This document shows, piece after piece, positions 56,251 through 64,000 of a stretch of DNA of 64,000 nucleotides. Below the pieces are notes generated by a model. That model saw only the letters and a list, made by a program, of their open reading frames with translations. It searched no databases and was not told the DNA's origin. Position 1 is the stretch's first letter. Every line of letters starts with the position of its first letter. The position numbers and the translations under genes are program-made. The stretch covers positions 9,658,694 through 9,722,693 of the forward strand of contig NC_089285.1 of assembly GCF_963678975.1 (NCBI RefSeq). Reading direction: 5' to 3'. The DNA is from Dysidea avara (Eukaryota; Porifera; Demospongiae; Dictyoceratida; Dysideidae).

Positions 56251-57046
56251 TACCTAAACATAATTGAACGAATTACAAAAATTTCATGAGTTATGAAATA
56301 CGAGAATTACATTGTAATATTATTGCACAACCAAAAACAACCAAAAATCCTATTGGTTTATATTAATAGTAATACATAGTTGGTTTGTCTAATTCATAGT
56401 AGCATATACGGTCTAGATCTATGGTTAATTCCAGATGAGTTACCTAGCTGCATGGCACCTGGTGTTTCAAAAGAATTTGATACTTATAATAACTAACAAC
56501 ATTAACATGCTGTAAATGAGGCATTTCACTTTTAAGAGATGAAAAAATCTAAAATGGCACATGTCCTTGTTTTCCTGCTGACCCCTTCCATTATTACGCT
56601 AGGGTTTGTTACAGTCTAGACCACTATTTATATTGTCTCAAATGCCACCAGTGAGTTTGTTTTTGTGGCGGCATATCAGGATTGCCGTGTGTTGTATTGT
56701 TTAGCCTCTAGCATTGCGACTGTGGTCAGGCTGTCATACGATACAGTGAAGTAGACCCCTTTTGCATTTTTTGATAAGTGTCATTTTTGGGGGGCATGTG
56801 TCATTTTCAGGAGGATTCCTACTAAACAGTACTATGATTATGTACCTTAAGGTGACTAAATTTAGCGATGCACTAAAGTTAGCGATTTTGTATATAGGCG
56901 AAATTACTGCATACAAAATCTGGTGATTTTATGAATTTGTGAATTGATGTAATTAACTAACCACAGGTTTAGTGTGTACTAAATTTAGCGAAAAAAACAA
57001 AACTGCTAAAAGTCACCTTAAAGTATCTCTAAACTACTCTTCATAG
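56251..57046. other. No gene recognised
   Basis: AT-rich. Upstream exons of the GTF2I-like gene would be expected here or further left, but none was recognised. Confidence 0.35.
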
Positions 57047-58116
57047 CACCACCACCTTCTGCCTATAAAGAGACTAGATCACAACCTAGTTCTAGTGGAT
57101 GCAGTGATGAAAGAAAAAAACAACTTCGCCAAGAAGTCAGAAAGACATTTAATGACCTACATGGTATGGAACTAATGGTTTGTAATACCATGTGTAGGGA
57201 AACTTTACGAATTAAGCATAATGTTCCTGTTGACAAAATAAATGCCCTATTTAATTAATTAGATTGCTAATCACTTTGCCTGATGCCATGCCCCTTCCTT
57301 GGCCTCTTCAGCATCTGAAATCAGCTATCATCGGTATCAACTAAAAGTTAGTTGGTCTACCATTTAGACTGGAATAGTGAATATTGCACTTGATATGCTA
57401 TTTGTCACGCTATGAGGTTTTTGGATACCATGTGTACAGTAGCTAGCTACTTAGTGAGGTAGTTGAGGCAGGCTTGGCTGTAGCATGATGCCTAGCCCAG
57501 TAGCCATTATTGAGTAGAAAATTGACTAGTTGGAGGCTTGGTTTGTATTTTTTTCACCAGCAAAGTATTTGGATGGGGAAAAATTTGCAAATTCATAATC
57601 ATTTTTCAAATTTGCCAAATTTTAGCAGCGCCAAAGTTTCCCTCCATACGGTATCATATATGACTACCCAATTAGGAAGGATATAATACAGTAATATGCC
57701 ATATATGCAAATTAGTTTTGTTACATACATGTTATTATGTGGTTTGTGTTGTGGTAGCTCAACATGTCCACAATCCTGAAGCGAGAATGCCATATAAAAG
57801 GATTCAGGAATATGGAATTAGGATGAAGGGCTTACCACCTGGAGTTATTTAAAAAAGACTTGGTAGCTATGGTGTTCCTACCATGGAAGCGATAATCCAG
57901 AACAAGAACAATTTGAAGCTTCATGGTAATCTTAATGTGGTGTTGTATAAAAGCAATAAGTTAAATGCCACCATGAGAGCAGTTTCTAGCTAGATTTGCT
58001 TCCATGTAAGCAATGTTCTGTGCTGTTTCTACACTATATTTTTTTATGTAGTGGAGAAGAAACTTGTGATTGAGTACCCTGATAGTCCGGATGAGGATTC
58101 TGATGGGGCGGAGTGA
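57047..58116 (+). pseudogene. GTF2I-like repeat gene, last three exons, one nonsense codon
   Basis: Exons 57047-57163, 57758-57925 and 58052-58116 join in phase 1 both times. The encoded tail reads ERKKQLRQEVRKTFNDLHG, ARMPYKRIQEYGIRMKGLPPGV, KRLGSYGVPTMEAIIQNKNN and a closing acidic DSPDEDSDGAE. The LR-x-V...F, VPYK, GLPxGV and YG...I pattern matches the GTF2I-like repeat, a DNA-binding fold of TFII-I-type proteins. Exon 2 has a TAA (57849-57851) at the position of a conserved aromatic after GLPPGVI. Whether that is a pseudogene mark or an assembly error cannot be told here. The 5' exons are not seen. Confidence 0.7.
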
Positions 58117-58480
58117 TTATATAATTGTATGATATTAACTATATTTCATTTTATGAGCATAACATTTCATCATTACTAAGTGATAGTATGAGTATACAAT
58201 TTTTACATAATAGTGTACAAGATACACTGTAACCTGTTATGAGATACACTGTAACCTGTTATGAGCTGTCTTGAATGGTTAATTGTCAAAACAACTTGTG
58301 CCAGCTATGGCAATAGTTGACAGCACTGCCAAGTTCACCTTAGTGGCAATAATTAAGGTATATAGTAATGGAAAAAGTCCTACATCACTATCACGAACAG
58401 CACAACACCTTCAGTCAATTTCCGTATGGTTTTTGATGTGGTCACTCTTAATTGTCAAACCCAACTTATATATAGCTCTC
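58117..58480. other. Possible 5' fringe of the LINE remnant
   Basis: cactgtaacctgttatgaga is duplicated in tandem near 58225-58262. The plus-strand words from about 58370 (hinting at the RT segment before the FSKAFD motif) probably belong to the LINE remnant. Confidence 0.4.
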
Positions 58481-60160
58481 TAGTTGAGGAGATTCAACAG
58501 GCACTAGACTATTACCATCAAATTGACTTAATCGTGCTTGACTTCTCTAAGGCTTTTGATACAGTTCCCCAGTAAAGAAATAGGAATTTTACAATTCTCA
58601 GTTGGGTGGTACTTGGCTAACTCAGCGGTCTCAAAGAGTCATGATGGCAATTACTCAGAGTTACTCTCTGGCAGAGCTAAAATATTCAGTGTAATACGCA
58701 ATGAAGTATCTGGCATAACTGACCTTGCCATATGCAAAACACTATGGAATATAAACTTCTTGCAGCATCAAGATATAAATCCCAGTTCAAGAGTTACAGT
58801 CTTAACCAGGTCAATGTATAACATCCAATAAGCTGATAGTTCTCCATTGTCATAGCACGAAGTAGTTGACAATTGAGCAGTTTGTTAATATTTTGCCTAC
58901 TAAACATATTGACAAGACTGATATGTACATCAAATCACAGAAGAGAAATTTTATGTTGGACTGTATATGGCTAGCTACATTGTGGTTCTTTAAAGAATCA
59001 CTATCGAGTCACTAGGTGAATACTCTGACGGACAACAGAAGTACATTTTGTTGCCATGGTTACATTACTGTCAATGGATTAGGATGTAAATTATACTTAA
59101 AAAGTGCTTATGTATGTGAATCTTGGTGAAATTTTGGGTGTGCCATAAAAATCACAAGCTATACAGTATATCATTGCTATACATTTTCCAACTATTGGGA
59201 TGCATACCTTTTCAAACTTTAACTATTCACCACTGACAGCCAAAGTTTTTATGCCTGACTTATGGACTGCTATAATGATCTTACTCTATATCATTGGCAT
59301 ATAGGTGATATTTCATTGTCAATAATTATAAGATTGTTCGCTGACGACTGTGTGTCATAGAGTAATTAGACCTGATGAAGACCACTGTCTCCTACAATCT
59401 GACCTCAAAGCTATGCTTTTCTGGTCAAACCTGGCCAATTGTGTATCCCTATTATGTATATAGCAGGTCAATTATTTCCATCCATGTGCACCTATCAACA
59501 CATCAGTTGAGACCTATCTAATGTTAACTAGCACACTTACGTATATTGGCATTACACAAAACATTATACACATAATAAATACTGACATGTACATACAGTA
59601 ACATTAATTTTACCAAAAGAATCAATTATGTTAAGCACAATCTTATAGAATGTTATATATAGAAATCTGGTACAACCAATCTTACACAGCAAAAATAGTG
59701 TTCAAATACTACCTATTCTAACCCCGTCTTTATTCAGTATTGGAACAACTATTTTAAACAACTCCCTATAACGAGACGAAACGAACCCCAAATCTATGAA
59801 TGGCTCTAATGTTATTCATTATTGGGGGCTGTGGTCTGTTTTCATTTGAGCCAAGGTAGAATTTTTGGACTATTAGTTCCAACACCTAAACATTGACGGA
59901 AAAATACAGTCAGTATTTGTGTATAAATTATGCTGTGTTAGTGTACTCGTCTTTGGTGTGGGAATACTATAGTAGTGCTTGGGGATTATACATGGTCAAG
60001 GAGATGCAATCATTAGAGGGCAAAGCTTAAGGTCCAAAGGAGGGCTGTTCACTGGGTTTGGCATGACTACATTTGGACTAATAATGTATCTGCCATGCTG
60101 AACCATCTAGGATGGTCAACTTTTGTCATTGCCTAGATTTATCATTTGGTACTTTTGTCT
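58481..60160 (+). pseudogene. CR1/L2-like LINE remnant, plus strand
   Basis: Reverse-transcriptase pieces in order: EEIQQALDYYHQIDLIVLDFSKAFDTV (read here as DLIVLDFSKAFDTV), WLTQRSQRVMMA, then after a gap FADDCV (near 59338), DLKAMLFWSNLANC, and the C-terminal AVHWVWHDYIWTNNVSAMLNHLGW (read as RRAVHWVWHDY...). The RT fingers are separated by non-matching sequence, and stops are frequent. An old, heavily decayed copy. Confidence 0.75.
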
Positions 60161-60534
60161 TTGCCTAGATTTATCATTTAGTGCTTGATCTATCATTGAA
60201 TTTTTGAACCTGTAGATACATGTATATCTATATAGTTTACCTACAACTGCTGGAAACCAGAAGATATCACTGCTTGACCTATTCTTATAGCACTAAGTCT
60301 GCAACCCAGTAGATATCACTATAGCTATAATATACTTGATCTACCACTATAGATTCGAGCTGGGACCCACTACTCAATATACGTATATCACAAATCTGTG
60401 TGCCTGAGTTAAATAAGACATACATTTTCTAATATGGAATGGCTCTACAATACTAGCAAATTTATAATTGTGTGGGAGGTATTTATAGTTTTTCTTATTC
60501 CTGTTAACTTGAGAATTTTAAAATTCTATTACAG
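60161..60534. other. No gene recognised
   Basis: Three short tandem-like words (tagatatcac, atctatatag) but no array. Ends at an acceptor for the next exon. Confidence 0.35.
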
Positions 60535-60666
60535 GCGAAAAATTTCCAAGAATACATATCTACAAAAGCTTGTATGGAATCAAAGATTAAACAAAGTTTA
60601 AGGTTGAAAATGACATCTGAAGCAAGGGAAAGATGGTTTTTGCTAAGGATGAATCCAAGTATGCAG
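60535..60666 (+). CDS. Orphan exon, 44 codons, phase 0/0
   Basis: Clean acceptor (attctattacag) and donor (atgcag|gtatgt) frame an open exon reading AKNFQEYISTKACMESK...REARERWFLL-type, ending LRMNPSMQ. It is Lys/Arg-rich and helical in character. No neighbouring exon was recognised, and no family is known to me. Confidence 0.4.
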
Positions 60667-61840
60667 GTATGTAGCTAAATTGCCTGCATGTGATAATCTA
60701 AATCGGGCCATGCTTAGATAGTTGTGCTGCAGGTTTAGAAGTACTGTTATCACAGTCACGCGGTACATTTAGCTAACACCATGCAAATGCACTACACTTA
60801 GCCTGCTCACCTGGCATAGTGGCTCACGCGGTATGATTGAGCCAGAGCCAGTTGGTACAGTAAGCAATACATTAGCCCATTAAAAGTCTCGCAATGCTGT
60901 CACAGATTCATCACACATACTGGGCATCAACAATTCAGTGATGAGTGGCATAGTAGAACATAGCTAACTAGCTAGCTACAGTGTGCCATTCTTGCTAGCT
61001 ATCATGGATTCACTGGATTTCTCAATGGCTGTGGCACATAGCAGTTTAGCCAGGATTTCATCAAAGGTGCACTTACACTTTCAGATAGTAAACACATCAT
61101 GACTAGAATAGCGTAACAATTACACCAGTTTCCTGTCTGGTCATCTGCTGTGAGGTCCTCTGCTTTGCTGTTGTCATCCGCTTTTAACAGGACACTGTTT
61201 CACTGTAATGTAATATACTAGAATGAATAGATACTAACGTATTCACTCTGCCAATGCATCATGCTAAGACTTGATTATATTGTTTATATGAATCACGTGA
61301 TGAAGTTGACACGTGTGGAATTCTGCTCCAGAATTCCACATGTTACCAATAGCCTATTTCATTTACTATTGGTGGATTAGTTGTGTTTATATTGCATAAA
61401 ATTTATTTGCTAACTTTTTTAGGTTGGATATTAACAAAAGCATTCCAGCATTAGGTGTGTCGCAATCCATAGACTGCATTGCATCTCTAAAATGCACATG
61501 TGAATGCAGATTTTTGACAAAGATTATTCTCTGTAATACTTTATTTTATCTGCTGTCTCGAGATGACAGATGTACTGCTCTTGCCAGGTAGGTGAATTTT
61601 CATGAATAGCTAATGCATAATTAAATAACCATAATATGCTAATTGTTTCAATAGCTCGCATGGTTGACTGCAGATATTCTCTTTAACTTCTGCATCCCAA
61701 GAACGAATGTCTTCTAAGGTAATTGCTGCTGTAAAGCATAAAATAACAGGTGTACATGATTTATATAACTGATATGTAAAACAAATGCGCATACATGCAC
61801 ACAAGCTATATACACTGTACATAACAGTTATACAAAGATT
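60667..61840. other. No gene supported
   Basis: A 70-codon minus frame at 61822-61610 has no domain. A donor-like ttgccag|gtaggt near 61588 has no credible open exon before it. Confidence 0.35.
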
Positions 61841-62186
61841 ATCTAATCCAAAACAGCCAAGCTGTAAAAAAAGTGTGCGGCCCTCAGAAAGGCTATGGTG
61901 AAAAAAGATGTGAAATCCAAGGTGGCGGCCAAGAAATGGCTGTGATGGTAGGTTAACTGTGATGGTAGGTTAATGGTAAAAATTTTAATAACGACAATTC
62001 AGGTGAATTTTTTTGCCACTTGGTCTTGGCACAAAATTCACCTGAATTGCCATTATTAAAATTTTCACCATTAACCTACCATCACAGCCATTTCTTGGCC
62101 GCCACCTTGGATTTCACATCTTTTTTCACCATAGCCTTTCTGAGGGCCGCACACTTTTTTTACAGCTTGGCTGTTTTGGATTAGAT
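61841..62186. mobile_element. 346-bp foldback MITE
   Basis: Arms of about 155-170 bp (atctaatccaaaacagcc...ggctgttttggattagat) around a 15-bp loop. They carry gtgtgcggccctcagaaaggc, a GC-rich word on an AT-rich background. The left arm has an extra 16-bp duplication (tgtgatggtaggttaa) that the right arm lacks. Confidence 0.93.
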
Positions 62187-62354
62187 TTCATTTCTTTTTG
62201 TAGTTGTATACCCCAAAGCCGGCCTATGGCCAGCTTTGGGACTTTTTTAACCTATGCTTTTTTTTCTTCACTACAGGAAGAAGGAAAGATGAAGTAGATG
62301 TACTTTAAGTATTTTATCAGTAAATGTACAAATTATATATATATAATACATAAT
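62187..62354. other. Short spacer with a ccggcctatggcc hairpin
   Basis: ccaaagccggcctatggccagctttgg near 62214-62240 is a small hairpin. No gene. Confidence 0.6.
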
Positions 62355-64000
62355 TTGATTACAGAAATCTCCATGGTGGTTTCTTTGTAACTGAACACTC
62401 TACAAGCTCTCTACAGGGTGAATTGTTTGTAGCTGAACGATCTACAAGGTAATTTATTCTAGCTGATCTCTCTACAGGTGATGTGTTTGTAGCTGAATTC
62501 TGTACAGGTGATTTGTTTGCAGCTAAGCTCTTTACGAATGGTTGCTTTGTAGCTGAACTTTCTAAAAGGTAACTTCTTCTAACTGATCTTTCTACAGGGC
62601 AATTTGTTTCTTGCAGAATTTTCTACAGGGTGATTTCTTTGCAGCTGAACTCTCTACATGGTGGTTTCTTTGTAGCTGAACTCTCTACAAGGTAATTTCT
62701 TCTAGCTGATCTCTCTACAGGGAGATTTGTTTTTAGCTGAACTATCTACAAGGTAATTTCTTCTAGCTGATCTCTCTACAGAGTGATTTATTTGTAGCTG
62801 AATTCTGTACAAGTGATTTGTTTGCAGCTGAGCTTTTTACAGAATGGTTTCTTTGTAGCTGAACTCTCTACAAGGTAATTTCTTCTAGCTGATCTCTCTA
62901 CAGGGAGATTTGTTTTTAGCTGAACTATCTACAAGGTAATTTCTTCTAGCTGATCTCTCTACAGGGTGATTTGTTTGTAGCTGAATTCTGTACAGGTGAT
63001 TTGTTTGCAGCTGAGCTCTTTACAGAATGGTTTCTTTGTAGCTGAACTCCCTACAAGGTAACTTTTCTAGCTGATGTCTCTACAAGGTTACTAGTTTGTA
63101 GCTGAACTCTCTACATGGTGGTTTCTTTGTAACTGAACTTTCTACAAGGTGACTTCTAGCTGATCTTTCTACAGGGTGATATGTTTGTAGCTGAACTCTC
63201 TACAAGGTAACTTCTTCTAGCTGATCTCTCTACAGGGAGATTTGTTTGTAGCTGAAAATCTCTCTACATGGTGATTTGTTTGTAGCTGAACTCTCTACAT
63301 GATGGTTTCTTTGTAGCTGAACTCTCTACAAGGTAACTTCTTCTAGCTAATCTCTCTACAGGGAGATTTGTTTGTAGCTGAACTCTCTGCAGGTAATTTG
63401 TTTGAAGCTGAACTCTCTGAATTCTCTACATGGTGGTTTCTTTGTAACTGAACTCTCTACAATGTAGCTTTTTCTAGCTGATCTTTCTACAGGGTGATTT
63501 GTTTGTAGCTGAATTCTGTACAGGTGATTTGTTTGCAGCTGAACTCTTTAAAGAATGGTTTCTTTGTAGCTGAACTCTCTACAAGGCAATTTCTTCTAGC
63601 TGATGTCTCTACAAGGTCACTAGTTTGTAGCTGAACACTCTGCAAGGTGATCTCTTCTAGCTGATCTTTCTACATGGTGATATGTTTGAAGCTGAACTCT
63701 CTACAAGGTAACTTCTTCTAGCTGATCTCTCTACAGGGAGATTTGTTTGCAGCTGAACTCTCTACATGATGGTTTCTTTGTAGCTGAACTCTCTGCAAGG
63801 TAACTTCTTCTATTGATCTCTCCACAGGGCGATTTGTTTGTAGCTGAACTCTCTACATGGTGGTTACTTTGTATGATTTCTTCTAGCTGAACTATCTCTT
63901 TCCATAGTTGCATGAACTCCCTACAAGGTAACTTCTTCTAGCTGATCTCTCTACAGGGTGACTTGTGTGTAGCTGATCTCTATACAGGTTTCTTGTTTCT
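62355..64000 (+). repeat. Satellite array, ~31-bp basic unit, runs off the window
   Basis: More than 50 degenerate units of about 31 bp. Two types alternate: tttgtagctgaactctctacaaggtaact and tcttctagctgatctctctacagggtgat. Stretches of 60-200 bp recur nearly exactly, implying higher-order repeats. The array continues past the right edge. A few units in opposite orientation occur at 10062-10300. Confidence 0.95.

Noticed and set aside
62355-64000. Coding frames within the satellite (for example 63913-63731 minus)
   Set aside because: Open by chance from the repeat unit; low complexity, no start context, frames change between units.

Overview
The window looks like an AT-rich nuclear contig from an early-branching animal, most likely a demosponge. 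This is inferred from family content, since no rRNA or mitochondrial marker is present. The evidence is: very short GT-AG introns (about 50-80 bp); a Ngaro-like DIRS retroelement; Ty3/gypsy, RLE-LINE and CR1-like LINE remains; hAT, Harbinger, MULE and THAP/YqaJ DNA transposons; DUF6589, GTF2I-like and RING-like genes of kinds that are multiplied in sponges and cnidarians; and a dense set of foldback MITEs. Most of the window is mobile DNA. Host genes are sparse, short-exon and often visible only from splice signals.

Layout. 0-1.4 kb: decayed MULE-type transposase exons (minus). 1.46-8.74 kb: a young, LTR-bounded Ty3/gypsy fossil (minus), with a hAT-type MITE inserted in its 5' part (8-bp target duplication). 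9-11 kb: a 59-codon ORF, a few satellite units and two exons of an integrase-like gene (minus). 11.37-17.67 kb: a DIRS/Ngaro-like fossil with the split repeat arrangement A1-ORFs-B1-A2-B2. 18.3-21.3 kb: a MITE, then a giant foldback whose left arm is split by another hAT-like insertion. 21.9-22.7 kb: an intronless gene for a probable secreted protein. 23.1-24.5 kb: a minus-strand gene made of tandemly repeated small exons. 25.2-25.8 kb: a coiled-coil/RING-like gene. 28-29.8 kb: an old gypsy fossil. 30-34 kb: a hAT MITE and a long-TIR element carrying a nested TA MITE. 34-37.3 kb: a spliced minus-strand gene seen only from exon signals. 38.0-40.5 kb: an almost intact hAT element with TIRs and an 8-bp duplication. 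42-45.3 kb: a host-like exon, a LINE ORF1 piece and a deleted Harbinger element with its Myb-like partner. 46.3-53.9 kb: a pile-up of a foldback, an RLE LINE, several pieces of THAP transposase and YqaJ/SWIM nuclease in alternating orientation, a DUF6589 gene and a RecQ-like helicase remnant. 55-58 kb: another hAT MITE and the 3' exons of a GTF2I-like gene. 58.5-60.2 kb: a CR1-like LINE remnant. 61.8-62.2 kb: a foldback. 62.35-64 kb: a satellite array running off the window.

Four copies of one hAT-type MITE family (TIR cagtgttggg or cagagttggg) are spread over the window; three have perfect 8-bp target duplications. The nearly complete hAT at 38 kb has unrelated TIRs, so it is probably not their source. 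The points most worth following up are the tandem-exon gene, the rearranged THAP/YqaJ cluster, the nested foldbacks and several unannotated spliced genes.
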